From: Holothuria scabra
Lineage: Eukaryota; Echinodermata; Holothuroidea; Aspidochirotida; Holothuriidae
Assembly: GCA_037179385.1 (NCBI GenBank)
Contig: CM074193.1
Span: 38,279,846 to 38,343,845, forward strand
Reading direction: 5' to 3'
Length of the DNA stretch: 64,000 nucleotides
Shown: piece after piece, positions 21,881 to 34,489 of the stretch
Layout of the letters: every line of letters begins with the position of its first letter
Position numbering within the stretch: the first letter of the stretch is position 1
Program-made: the position numbers and the translations under genes
The notes under the pieces: model-generated
Database searches by the model: none
Told to the model about the DNA's origin: nothing
Seen by the model: only the letters and a program-made list of their open reading frames with translations

Positions 21881-22019
21881 TACGGTATGCTATGACAGGC
21901 CTCGTGATTCACAGAAGCGAAAAAAAAAAAAAAAAAAAAAAAAAAATAGAAAGTGTTGTAGTTATACATTTAATCATGAATTTTATACCGATCCAAGATA
22001 GAGTATAAACGCTTATCTA

Positions 22020-22365
22020 ATTTTTTTCCTTGAAGGAAAAACTTTATTAAAACTCAATGCAGAATATATACAAGGTGATAATGATATTTACAATTATTTA
22101 CATATTGGTTCAGCTATTCACAACACAATTACAGTTCACATAATTTTGTACATACTTAGTGACAATAACACAGATTTTTCAATCCTTCAGACAGAATAGA
22201 CTAACAAGTTAAGGGATGAACCCTTATCAAAGAAGGAACGGTTGAAGAAAAACACCAGAGAGAAAAATTGAGCCGCACGGGGGAACGAACCCACCATCCT
22301 CCGCTTGCCGGGCAAAGTCTATGACCTATGCTATGACAGCTCATGATTCACAGAAGCGACAACAG
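22020..22365 (-). mobile_element. tRNA-derived SINE-like element
   Basis: The minus-strand head reads GAGCTGTCATAGCATAGGTC...GGTGGGTTCGTTCCCCCG, with an A-box-like and a clear B-box-like (GGTTCGTTCCC) motif. The tail near 22030 has AATAAAGTTTTTCC on the minus strand. Fragments of the head recur near 21885. This fits a Pol III-type SINE of about 340 bp. It is not a functional tRNA, since the acceptor and anticodon stems do not close. Confidence 0.4.
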
Positions 22366-22920
22366 GCTATAAATACCACGTGAATCAATTTTCTCTTCTT
22401 GTTTGTTTGTTTTTTTTTTCTCTTTTTTTCTTTTTTTTGTAGGAAGAACTTTATTTTCATTCTCAACATATATACATACAAAACAGCAGTTTGAGGATAA
22501 AAATAATAATATGAAAAGTGAAATGTATTACTACAACACTTTCCACATTCACATTCTAACTTCGATCTGCCAACTTCGACTCACTGATTTTTCATCCCGC
22601 GTGGGAGTACTATGGTAACAAGGAGAGAAAATTGATTCACGCGGGGTATTTATAGTCTGCTGTCGAGTGGTTCAACACGTTGGAAAGCGGTATCTAAAAG
22701 TTTGAAAGGGTATCTTCTGCTTAGGAAACAGTGGAAAAGGTTTGTACTTTCTTTGACAAAATCAGAGTTTTCGGAGCAAATGCGTTCGTATCTAAGAAGC
22801 TGACTGTAAACTATAGATCTTTTAATATGTAACAGGTGAAAGCTTCTATAATGGAGGTAAGAGTGTCTGTCGGTAGGTTTACTATATACTTTCGGTTAAT
22901 TATTAAGCTCGGCCAATGTA

Positions 22921-23136
22921 AAACCGTTTTTCTATGCTAGAAATATAGATGACATTTTCTTTATCTGGAATGAGGGACCTGAAGAACTCTTAAAATTTTT
23001 TCAACTGGCTAATGACCAACATCCCTCTATAAAATTTACAATGGAGTCCTCCCAAGTCAGTATTCCCTTCCTTGATGTCGAGGTTTGTCTTAAACAGGGT
23101 CGTGTTGTTACGAAAGTATATGGTACTTATTTCTGA
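22921..23136 (+). pseudogene. Penelope-like reverse transcriptase fragment 1
   Basis: Translation includes FFYARNIDDIFFIWNEGPEE, then HPSIKFTMES and IPFLDVEV. These are the palm catalytic box (NIDD, normally YxDD) and following blocks of Penelope-like element RTs. It ends in TGA at 23134-23136. It differs clearly from the equivalent part of the copy at 23173, so it comes from another PLE lineage or copy. Confidence 0.6.
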
Positions 23137-24632
23137 GTATGTGGATTCCGTGCTCCCCTCTTAAGTTTCAGAATGCCGTCGTTTGTTCAAGACACGCCAC
23201 ATTTCTTGAGACTTATTCGTGACTTTGAGTTTCCTGAAAATTGCGGAGAACGTGTTTTATTTACCATGGATGTGTCCAGCCTCTACACGTCCAGTCCTCA
23301 TAATGCTGCCTTAACAGCTATCCGTTACTATCTAGACAAACGGCGTGATCCTCTTATACCGACTGACACCTTCCTACGTTTAACGGAACTTGTTCTCACG
23401 CAGAATTGTTTTCAGTTTAATGGGCGTTTTTTCCGTCAAGTTAAAGGAGTGGCCATGGGAACCAAAGTGGGTCCCTCTGTTGCCTGTTTGACCATGGGTC
23501 ACTTTGAAGAACAACTTTTTTCTGAGTATACCGGGCCCCGACCTATACTTTACAAAAGGTATATTGATGATATTGTAGGAGTTGCCACTGGATCCCGTCG
23601 TGATTTAGAAACTTTTATCGACTTTGTTAATTCCTTTTGCCCCTTTTTGAAATTTACCCATTGTACCTCGGACTCATCTGTTGTTTTTCTCGACCTTAAA
23701 CTGTCCATCACCAACCGTACAATTACCTCTAACCTACACTTTAAGCCATCCGACTCGCATAGCTACCTTTTGTACCCTTCCAAAAACCCCAAATCTTGCA
23801 CTAATTCTATCCCTTGTTCCCAGTTCTTGCGAGCCAGACGAATTTGTTCGGAGGACTTCTCTACTGCCTCTGAAGAAATTTTGTCCTTTTTTGAAAAACG
23901 CCAGTACCCTGCCAAAATCCTCTCTAATGCCCTACGCAGAATTCAAGGAACCAGCCGAGAGGAAGCCTTGGAGAAAAAGAGCAAATCTGGTACCAATCTA
24001 CGTATTCCTTTAGTTATTTCTTATCACACTTCGGTCCGTCCTATTTTACACGCTATCCACAAAAATGTAGAGTTGTTCCGACAAGACCCCTCAACCCGTG
24101 ATGTTTTCCCGGAACCCCCATCACTGCTTTTAGAGTTGAGAAAAATTTAGCCAACCATTTAGTTCGGGCTTCCCACCCACAAACTTCTTTCAACGACACG
24201 GCTGGTATCTTTCCATGTAACCGTCCGAGGTGTAATACATGCCCAGTTGTTGGCAAACACGACCTCGTCAACTCTTTAGGCCCCAACGGCAATAGCTTCT
24301 TTGTCAAACAAAGATTCTCCTGCATTTCCTCTAATGTAGTTTATATTTTAGCTTGTGGGAGATGTAACTCGTTGCATGTGGGAGAGACCGAGCGCCGCCT
24401 CGCGGATCGAGTCACCGAGCACCTTAGGTCCATCAAACAGAATCTCCATGGAAACCCGGTGGCGGCACATTTAAATCCCCCTTCACCCTGTTCTATACAG
24501 CATTTAATCGTTACGGCAGCTGTAATGTGCCGAGACTCTGATAGTGACCGCCTTAGTGCTGAAAACCGACTGATCATGAGGCTAGGTACTCTCGCTCCAC
24601 ACGGCCGTAACGTAAGAATTGACCTTTTGTAA
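23137..24632 (+). pseudogene. Penelope-like element: RT plus GIY-YIG endonuclease, 5' truncated, one frameshift
   Basis: The first frame (ATG at 23173, stop at 24148-24150) gives 325 codons: TMDVSSLYTS (first Asp about residue 33), VKGVAMGTKVGPSVA (90-104) and YKRYIDDIVG (catalytic YIDD 130-133). The second frame, open from about 24120 to 24632, carries CNRPRCNTC, VVYILACGRCNSLHVGETER and HLRSI, then ENRLIMRLGT. That is a GIY-YIG nuclease with YVG changed to HVG. The two frames are offset by one base at a C-run near 24115 (ggaaccccca), probably a one-base indel. The N-terminal part of RT is missing. In intact PLEs both parts form one protein that nicks DNA and primes cDNA. Confidence 0.75.
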
Positions 24633-24948
24633 TATTCACCCCTTTTTTGAGCCAGTTTTTACTCCTTTTACACTTACCCGTTCGTGCTCATTTTTTACTG
24701 TGTAGGCCCTATTATTTTTTTTCCGGACCTAGTTTTTATCTACTTTTCCCCCTTTTTTCCGACCATGTTCGATTTGAACGTGCACTTTTTCATCCAGGAC
24801 GCCCTTTTTTTTTTTCATTTGTGTTTCATCCTTAGCACTCAAGTTTTCTGACAGTCACTTTCGTCCGGTTCTGTTTTCACAGCGATCGCTTCGGATTTGA
24901 TGTTTGTCGTTTCCAATTGTTACTGTTGGTTGTTCAGTTTGGTTTTTG

Positions 24949-24984
24949 CCACCTGATGAAGGGTTTCTACCCGAAACGTCGTGG
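24949..24984 (+). ncRNA. Hammerhead ribozyme motif of the Penelope-like element
   Basis: CCAC-CTGATGA-A-GGG-tttcta-CCC-GAAA-C-GTC-GTGG. Stem I is CCAC/GTGG, stem II GGG/CCC, and the conserved CUGAUGA and GAAA boxes are intact. Stem III is minimal (AC/GU), with GUC cleavage predicted after C at 24980. Hammerheads with tiny stem III are known from Penelope-like elements, and this one lies about 320 bp downstream of the endonuclease frame. Confidence 0.7.
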
Positions 24985-25035
24985 AGTTTTCCGCAAATTT
25001 TTTAAGCACTTTTTACTACCTCTTTTATATATACC

Positions 25036-26344
<1,309 letters not shown>

Positions 26345-26441
26345 ATATATATATATATATATTATATGCCTTACTATGACTATACAGAGCAACCCCCACT
26401 TGTTTTAAACATCTATTAGAAACATTGTGAAAAATCTTTAC

Positions 26442-26703
26442 TTAAAGGGCAGGAGCAGGTCATCCCAAATTGAAGAAGTGTAGTAGACTGTCCAGTCTCA
26501 TGATTGGCTGTTGGGAGCCAGTGACAATGTTTTTTCTCTTCAAATGTGAAATTTACTAGAAATAACTACTTGGTTTACCTTGAATATGCAATAGTAAAGT
26601 CATAAAATGTAATGAAAGATACTTTGAAGAGAAATAAGATGAAAATTTTGTTATTTAGCTTTTTCTTCAAAATACGTTTTGGGAGACTGCGCTTTACCTT
26701 TAA
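26442..26703. mobile_element. TTAA MITE, family 2, best copy
   Basis: 262 bp with TTAA at both borders. Left AGGGCAGGAGCAGGTCATCC, right GGGAGACTGCGCTTTACCT, shared 'gtagtagactgt' and 'cttcaaatgtgaaattta' blocks. Other copies: 37677-37932, about 38107-38310, 46807-47057 (inverted), 21638-21880 (inverted, decayed). Confidence 0.6.
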
Positions 26704-26985
26704 GTAGAAACGTTCGTCATATGGACGAATCTGGCAGTTGAATAACTGGTGCTAAATTACTCGAACCGTTCAATCTTAATTTTAGTAATCATTTTGATTT
26801 CCAATACAACGGTTGGCTGGCAACAGTTCAAATCCGCCATAAAAGCCGATTAAGTTCGGATTAAATAGTATTTGAACGAAGTAAAAGGACATGGGGCGTC
26901 CAAATGGACAGCCAGTCTCGACATTACTTGATAATCAGGTTCGTGGATGAGCCATGGTGAAAAATTGTGAGATCCTGAGTTTCTC

Positions 26986-29900
26986 TCAACGAATAGTAGG
27001 AAGAGTGGCATCAGATGATGTTTTCGATTGCATTTGTATCGCAACGTTGGTCTCCCTTTTTAACCTTGAACAGAGGCAAGCCTTTCGGATAATGGTTTTG
27101 TAAGTTGACCGAAACAGGTCGTTACGATAGCCGTAGATTATAGGATTTAACATCGAATTTCCGAAAGATAGAACTTCCGCTACCGTATGATATAGGAACG
27201 TCTCCTCCAGCGAAGTAGTGGCATAAATTTCCAAAACAAATTTCGCAGTGGTTGGTAGCCAACATATGGCAAATGCAACTAAAACTATAGCTGTCGTAAC
27301 AGTCATACGAGTCATGGAGGCTCTGACGGATATGTCTTGTCTATTGGTCTGTGATTTGACAAGTTCGTTTTGTTTTTTCACATGTTTCCTAACGGCAGCA
27401 TATATGCGAATATACACTAGGCAGATAATGAAGAGAAATACCGGGATAAAACACACAGTACCCAGACGATGAATACCGACCGTAGATTCTTCGTATTTGG
27501 TAATGCCGCACACCCACAAAGTTGGATGCTCAGGAGGCGAGAGGACTGGTATAGTCCCGAAAGATCCCCCGATCAGCCAGACCAGAGCAACCACAATTTT
27601 GCATCGTCGTCTTGTCATGATCGTTCGATATTTCAAGGGTTCTGTCACTGCAATGTACCTGGAATATTACACAAATAAGGCAGATGCCATTTATTATAAG
27701 AAGATTTTACAAGGTTCACAATGGTATAACCGTTACATTCCCTTTTCACTTTTTGGGCATTTTCAAAGAAAAGTTCTAAATTCTGATGCGCTAAGAGTTT
27801 TATTTGATGTCGATGAAAAGAGAAACCTATGCATTCATGATGACGTGTGTGTGTGTGTAGGTGTGTGTAGGTGTGTATGAGAATGGGTTTGTGACACTTT
27901 GCTTGTTTACACGATATCTTAAGAGGGGAAGATTTGACAGTTCTCAAACTTGGTTCACAGATACCCCATACTGGGAGGAAGAACCCTATTTTTTTTGGTT
28001 AAGGTCAAAGGTCATCTGGGGTCACAAGGGGTCAAACCCAAAAACCCTTGTTTACACAATATCTCAAGATAGGAAACTTGGATTAATTTCAAACTTGATA
28101 TGTTGATGTGTTATGATGTAAGGAAGAACCCTATTGATGTTTATGGAGGTAACGGGTCATTTGGGGTCACGTAGGGTCAAACTCCGAGATCCTTGTTTAC
28201 ACGCTAGCTCATGGTAGGAAACTTGGATTTATTTCAAACTTGATATGTTGATGTGTTATGATGTAAAGAAGAATCCTATTTATTTTGGTGGAGGTCAAGG
28301 GTCATTTGGGGTCACGTGGGGTCAAACCGCAAAATCCTTGTTTACACGATATCTCATGGTAGGAAACTTGGATTCATTTCAAACTTGATATGTTGATGCG
28401 TTATGATGTAAGAAAGAATCCTATTGATGTTGGTGGAGGTCAAGGGTCATTTGGGGTCACGTGGGGTCAAACTCCGAGATCCTTGTTTACACGCTATCGC
28501 ATGGTAGGAAACTTGGATTCATTTCAAACTTGATATGTTGATGTGTTATGATGTAAAGAAGAATTTTATTTATTTTGGTGGAGGTCAAGGGTCATTGGGG
28601 TCACGTGGGGTCAAACCCCGAAATCCTTGTTTACACCATGGAAGTACTACCTCGGACTTCCATGTTTACACTATATCTCAAAGCAGGAAACTTGAATGAA
28701 TTTCAAACTTGATACGTTGATGCATTATGATGTAAAGAAGGATTCTATTTATTTTGGTGGAGGTCAAAGGTCATTTGGGGTCAGAAGGGGACAAATCCTG
28801 AAAACCTTTTTTAACACAATATCTCAAGGTAGGAAGCTTGGATTGATTTCAAACTTGATCTGTTGATGCGTTATGATGTAAGGAAGAGCCCTATTGATTT
28901 TGATAGAGGTCCAAAGTCATTTAGGGTCATAGGGGTCAAACTCAGAAAAACTTGTTCAGGATAACTCAAGGTACGAAACGTGGATGGATTTCATAATTAT
29001 CATGTGGATGAATTATGGTGAGAAGATGGTCTGTATAAGTTTTTTTGTGGAGGTGAAAAGACATCTGGGGTCATGATCGGTCAAACTTTGAAAAACTTGT
29101 CAAAATGGGATACAGTATCTCAAGGTAGGAAACTTGGATGAATTTCCTAATTAGTATGTGGATGTGTTATGGTTAGTTGAAAGTACTGTACCTGTTGTTT
29201 TTGGTGGAGGTCAATATGGTCATCTGGTATCACCTGGCATCAAACTCTGAAAACCTTGTTTGCAGAATATCTTAATAAGGCACAGTGTAAAATTTGGCTT
29301 TTGAATAAAGAAATGTTTTGGTTAAAAGAAAAACCAGTTACTTACAGGTTAAGTGAAAGGTCACTTTGGGTCACCAGTTTTAACAAGAAGTGTAGCATTT
29401 TATTGAAAAGAGCATGTATGTATCATCGAAACCTCAATGTATTTTTTTCATTCTGGTTAATAAAGAAAATTACAGAACAAAAAAAATAAAGAAATAAATA
29501 AGGATAACAGAAAAGGTCTGGAAACTTATTACCAGAACTTTTCTGTAATCGTTCCTCTTTATTTTTAATTCTGTAAATTTACAGTGAATTTGAGCCATTT
29601 TTACAGTGTAAAGAACAGAAGAAGGGGACAAACATGACTGACCTTTCTTTCGTTAATATAAGTTAGATGAGGTTTCATGGCTGAGTTTCTATCAAACCCG
29701 TTAGCTTTAATCGTATCGGCCATCATATTATTTTTTTCCAGTTGTTACTCACCGGCTTGTTTTCTCTACTCTAGGGTGAACACCCGGCAAAATGACAATA
29801 GGTTCCATTTTGAAAGTCTTCGGCATGACCCCGCTAAGAGTCGAAATCCAGACCTCCTGGCCTGTCTGCAAGTCAGACCTCTAACCCTGGCCACTTGACG

Positions 29901-30661
29901 ATGCAGTTAGTGCTACCTTAATGTACCGTAGCCTAAACAAGATTATTTTAAGAATTCAAAGAACTCAGGAATTGTAACCACACGGCAAATTCTTCTATAT
30001 AACCTTGTTTTCATGCATATTTTTAATATCGGAAGAAATGTTCTTTGAAAATTTCTGGGACAACTAGAATCTATCCCCCAAAGCCTTGATTTTGACCTGG
30101 TCAGAGAAGGATATAAAAAGCAAAACATGAAAGAATAAAATGAACAAACAAAGGAACTAACTGTCCGAAAAATAATATGCAAACATGCAATATTAGTTCA
30201 AAATATAAAACGAAATGATATTACCTGTCGATCGTGATGATGACAAGATGATCTATCGACACCGAACACATCATATAAGTCACCAAGTACAGGTACGGCC
30301 TGGTGGCAGCAAAACAAACGTAAGGTCCCGTAAAGAGCCGGCCAAACACAGCGGCAGGGAGTCCAATCAACCCGGTGATAAAATCGGCAACAGCTAAACT
30401 AACTATGAAGGTGTTGGTAGGACGGCGAAGTTTAGGTTCAATAATATATGACCAGATTACGAGTTGATTACCAATGACCGAGCCGAAAAATATTACACCA
30501 TAGACGAATATGTAGAAGAGGAGCCAATATATAGACGCACTGAGGTGAAGGGGAGGTAGATCTGAGAAGATATCAAAATCAGATGGGATCCCGTTTGTAC
30601 TGTTGCTTAAAGAGGCGTTTGTTACAGGGATCGGTTTTGAAGTGATGCCTGTAACACTCAT
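26986..30661 (-). CDS. Rhodopsin-family GPCR, two exons, 369 aa
   Basis: Exon 1 is 30225-30661 and exon 2 is 26986-27658. The AG|G junction rebuilds Arg146 of the D145-R146-Y147 motif, and the TGA/TAA-type stop falls at 26986. Seven helices can be seen: GN at 64-65 (TM1), LAVAD 89-93 (TM2), FAICWLP 275-281 (TM6), NPIIYGY 317-323 (TM7). Cys116 and Cys196 are the probable ECL1-ECL2 bridge. N-glycosylation sequons occur at N15 and N20, and C340/C342 could be palmitoylated. The third intracellular loop is short and basic. The helix pattern resembles aminergic/muscarinic-type class A receptors, but position 3.32 is Thr, not Asp, so a classical amine ligand is unlikely. It should act at the plasma membrane through G proteins; the ligand is unknown. 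Confidence 0.85.
27847..27880. repeat. (GT)n microsatellite
   Basis: A short gtgtgtgtgtgtgtag-type run in the GPCR intron, just before the minisatellite. Confidence 0.7.
27890..29262. repeat. Minisatellite, about 145 bp unit, about 10 copies, in GPCR intron
   Basis: The landmark 'ccttgtttacac(g/a)atatctca' recurs near 27901, 28048, 28191, 28338, 28481, 28626/28662, 28805, 28949, 29096 and 29255, a spacing of 143-147 bp. Each unit also has 'gtaggaaacttggatt', 'caaacttgatatgttgatg' and 'ggtcaagggtcatttggggt'. Units in the middle are most alike and the outer ones decay. One unit carries a 36-bp insertion near 28636. Confidence 0.85.
29655..29905 (-). mobile_element. tRNA-derived SINE, family A
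   Basis: The minus-strand head reads GTTAGAGGTCTGACTTGCAG then GGTCTGGATTTCGACTCTTA (A- and B-box-like), followed by the shared body 'gggtcatgccgaagactttcaaaa'. Similar to 31690-31925 and 41060-41310. Confidence 0.5.
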
Positions 30662-31689
30662 AGTGATGATCTTAGAGAGTCGGTGGAAACACCCTTCCTT
30701 GTTTAATTAGAGATAGAGAGTAAGGTCAAACCGCCAGAAAACGAAGAACTGAAATAATGTGCAATGATTGCAAGTAGACCTTTTAGTTCAAAAGATAGAC
30801 TGCTTTACGGCTTTCTGTAATTTGAAGAATCACGCTTACGGAATCTTTGAAGCACTTTATCTTTGAGAGTTTTTGAGAGAGGATGAAACTCTTTGCATGA
30901 TGGGGACTGTGACAACACAAATATAGTTCTTTAACAATTTTGAAGTAGTTTCAGGGACCGCGGAAACGGGGAAGGCTATGGAGGCCTTTTCCCTCCCCCC
31001 ACTTCTTCTGCAGTGTACATTTTGGGCTGCTTTACACTGCTATTAACATTGTTGAACATATTGGGCCGCCTCTGGTGATTTCCCACCCACATTAAAAAAC
31101 CCCAAATTAAAAAAAAGTGTCCAGTTACTTACAGCAGGGAACGATTTGGTGCAACTATGTGTCGCAATATTGGAGTTTTTGCTGCATGAAGTAAACAGAT
31201 TAACATTTTTTATTTTTATTTTTATTTTTTGTTGCTTATTGAACTTGTTTACATCGAATTTCTTGTTTTATGATAACTGTACTAAAATTCATGTACAATT
31301 TACTGTTAGTTTATTGTGTACGACATGGGGAAAGTATATCGTCATTTTTTGCCTGCTGTCCATCGAATGCATATGTAGGCTTGGTCTGCAGATTTAAAAA
31401 GTGGAATTCACAAAGACTCCGTAGTGTATTATCCAGCATACATAATACACCTAGTATACTGTAAGTCAGACGAGACGTTGCACACAAACGGTATCCTGTA
31501 GAAGCCAAGCCTGTCGTAGTGCTACCTCCGGGAGTAATCGTTTGGTTTTCACCCCTTGGCTCTTCGCCAGAGAGTCGTGGGGACTTTTAGAAAAAAGCTA
31601 CTTAGTCACTTAGTCAAATGACTGCATTTTTGTCATAGGTTATTTGCTTTCAATAGCAATAAGTCATCTAAGCCTATAATAAATAGCTA

Positions 31690-31925
31690 TAGGTTAGCTA
31701 GATGATGTTTTAAGGCTCAATTTCTAAACAATTGGCTTAGCGGTCATGTCTTTTTTTTCAGTTTTGGCTCACTAGCTTGTCACTCTTACCTTTTATAAGC
31801 ACCCAGCAACAGTGGCAATAAGTTCCATTTTTCCGTTCGTCGATATGACCCAGCAAGGAGCCGAACTCCATACCTCGCGGCTGCAAGTCAGATGCTCTAA
31901 CCACATTATCATGATGTTCGTACTA
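31690..31925 (-). mobile_element. tRNA-derived SINE, family A
   Basis: The minus strand reads GTGGTTAGAGCATCTGACTT then GGAGTTCGGCTCC, a good tRNA-like A-box and B-box pair, then 'gggtcatatcg' and the family body. The tRNA-like head is not a complete cloverleaf. Confidence 0.5.
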
Positions 31926-31929
31926 TTAC

Positions 31930-33680
31930 ACACCTAGTGAATACTTTTTCGATTGGGCACACCCTTTAAAGTTGTCGCATGTCATTAATTTATTGGAATG
32001 TGATGTCTATAACCAAAAATGTGCTTTTTATCCCAGTTTTACATAATTTAAAAGATTAATACTTCTAGCCACAAATATATCGAAACGGCTTAACGAGTTC
32101 CTGGTAGCTGCATGCCATAGGTAACAGGAGGAAAAGAGTTGTTTTTAATTGGATCTATAATTTTGTCGTAAACCGCGTTCTTGTGACATGAAATTACGCA
32201 TTACTGGGGGAGATTCCCCAAATTATGACGTCACAAAATTATGAAATCGTCAAAAATCATTTATTTCGAATGAAAATCGGCGTTTCATGAGTTGCTTATA
32301 CCTAGACATATCATTTCGAAGCATAACTGATTAAGATTACCTTAATTAGAACAATTTAGAGATCTTGGTGGAAAATGGGCAAATGATCATTTTGACCAAA
32401 ACGTTTTGATATGATGCCATCTGCAAACCAGTTATGCAAATTTACAACATTGGACTATGATGAATGTATCTTTTAAATTTCGAACAATTTCGGAAATCCG
32501 CTAAAATCTTTTCTCAGATTCAAGAGAGGATAAGAATGCATCACATGTCTGTTACCTTTTATACTCAAGTTTCACATAACTTAGAAGGGACCCACGTGAT
32601 ACCAAACCCACTTAGCTGGAATATTTACATGCATGCATTTTTTAGGGAAAGATCGTTAAATTTTACAGAATTCAAATGATGTACAGTAACCTACGTTGAG
32701 ACAAGAGCTTTCGGATCGAGGCCGCGACCAAGTTAGCATGCCTATGGGTTTGGTATTGAAAAGACTTGTGAGGAGAAAGCTCCCAGTAGCACTGTGTGCC
32801 TGGTCTTGGAGCATGGGGGTATTAATACCTCCTTGCTTCGAGTGGATTAACTATCATAATAGCGAATATTTCCTTTCGGAGTCTCAATTCAGTTCAGTCA
32901 AATTGGGATTTGAAATTAGAGAATGCGATCACGTTCTTGGCCAGCACGGCGGACAGGCACTTGGCACCCAAGGGGAAGTTACTATAGTACCCAATTCCCT
33001 GATCTTTTCCTTTTCCTAAGTTATTGCTCCGGTGTTTACAGTCCCAGTACGAAACGCCAGAGAGGCGACCAGGCTTGCTTTAAATTTCTGTTGGGAAGGC
33101 AAGACGGTCAAGGTGCTAAGTAAGATTGGTTACAGAATAAAGGTCGAGGATCGGTTAAAGATGGATTCTTTTCGCCTGAAAAGTGTGGCTTTCCTGGATA
33201 AGCCTCACCTGCGTAGCAGGCTGTACGGCATATTCTTTGTTCAGTCATAACTCAAGGTGGTTTGGAAGCCGAGGAGCTGAGAAAACACAGTCCGCTCCGC
33301 AGGTTATTAGGTAAAGCCTCTCTCTTGTGATTCGGAAGGAGTTTACTGTCAGATGTACTGTCATTTCGTTAGCCAATTTTGCTCCGCCAAACAGCTGATG
33401 ACCATTGTCATTTGGTCAAATTCTAAGCCACACACAAACAAGTGAACGGTCAGTCTTTTGCGTTCTTGTTCACTATGAACCTCTCTGATTATCAACCTCA
33501 TTTTGAACAACTGTGTAACTCTGTCAAACATATTGTGAAACTTCATTTTCTCTGTGGTTTAATAGGGTCACACTCCGTCACTCACCCGCCACAGGACTAG
33601 GTCAGCCCTTGCTGGGACATTCATGCGCGCCATTCCCAACGAAAAGTTAGAAAACCGGTTGTCAAGGATAGGAGGGAAGT
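31930..33680. other. No supported gene
   Basis: Open frames up to 107 codons occur near 32696-33019, but none shows a domain, splice sites or neighbours. No repeat ends were recognised. Confidence 0.35.
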
Positions 33681-33683
33681 CCG

Positions 33684-34486
33684 CACAGTTCCAAATATGG
33701 GCCGATGCAAATATTTGCCCAACTTTTCACCAACAGGGGGTATACATGTGTCCTCCCAACAATTGGGCAAACTGTTGGGCAAATGCAACAACCCAGTAGT
33801 TAGTTGGGCACTACTGAATGACCAACTTTTAACCAACACTGGGTATATATGTTTCTTTCCAACTATTGGGCAAACTGTTGGGCAAATGGTGTTGGGCAAT
33901 GCAACTACCCATTATGTTGGGTGCTTGTTTGGATTTCAATATAACCTAATATATAATTATATGATTTGGATAAGACGGAGATTTAACAAAGTTTCCTAAC
34001 ACATACACCGTTTGTCCCCCAAGAGTGGTTGGGGCACCAGCGACGATGGACTTGGTAGGTAAACAGTGAAGTGTGTAGTTTAAAGTAACAAACTCAATCG
34101 TGAACTTTATATTTCTTCTCCCATTGATTACGTAGGAATGGAAACTTTTTTTTTCTATACGACCATTGCTCTTTAACTGTTATTCTACCGTTAGATTTTT
34201 ATTTACCAAATACGACCTTATTCAACCATGAGATCTTATAATGAACCACTCATAGGCCTATTACAATAATTATCTGTAAAATTTAACTGATCTTTAACTA
34301 ACCATCTGATTGGTCAATTACATTTTACCCAACTGTTGGGTACTTTAAAATTTGCCCAACACCTTTTACCAACACCTGGATTTTATCTAACCTTTATTTG
34401 CCCAACAATATGGGTACAGTTGTTAATCCATTTGTTGGGCATTTTGTATTTTGCCCAACGCTTTTTACCCAACAGATTTTAGAGTG
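33684..34486. mobile_element. TTGGGTA-rich non-autonomous element, sister of 1-387
   Basis: The left end CACAGTTCCAAATATGGGCC resembles the CACTGTTAAAAATGTTGGGC start at 538. The right end is GATTTTAGAGTG. About 350 bp at the right matches 1-387. Numerous CCCAAC and TTGGGC/TA words occur in inverted pairs near both ends. The left boundary is less certain than the right, and no clear target duplication was seen. No coding capacity. Confidence 0.5.
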
Positions 34487-34489
34487 CAG

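Noticed and set aside
22264..22350. Functional tRNA gene
   Set aside because: Has a B-box-like T arm, but the acceptor and anticodon stems do not pair; better explained as a SINE head.
27890..29262. CRISPR-like array
   Set aside because: Units are about 145 bp with no unique spacers, in an animal gene intron; it is a minisatellite.
32696..33250. 107- and 72-codon plus-strand frames
   Set aside because: No recognisable motif, no paired splice signals, and overlapping frames in the same stretch.
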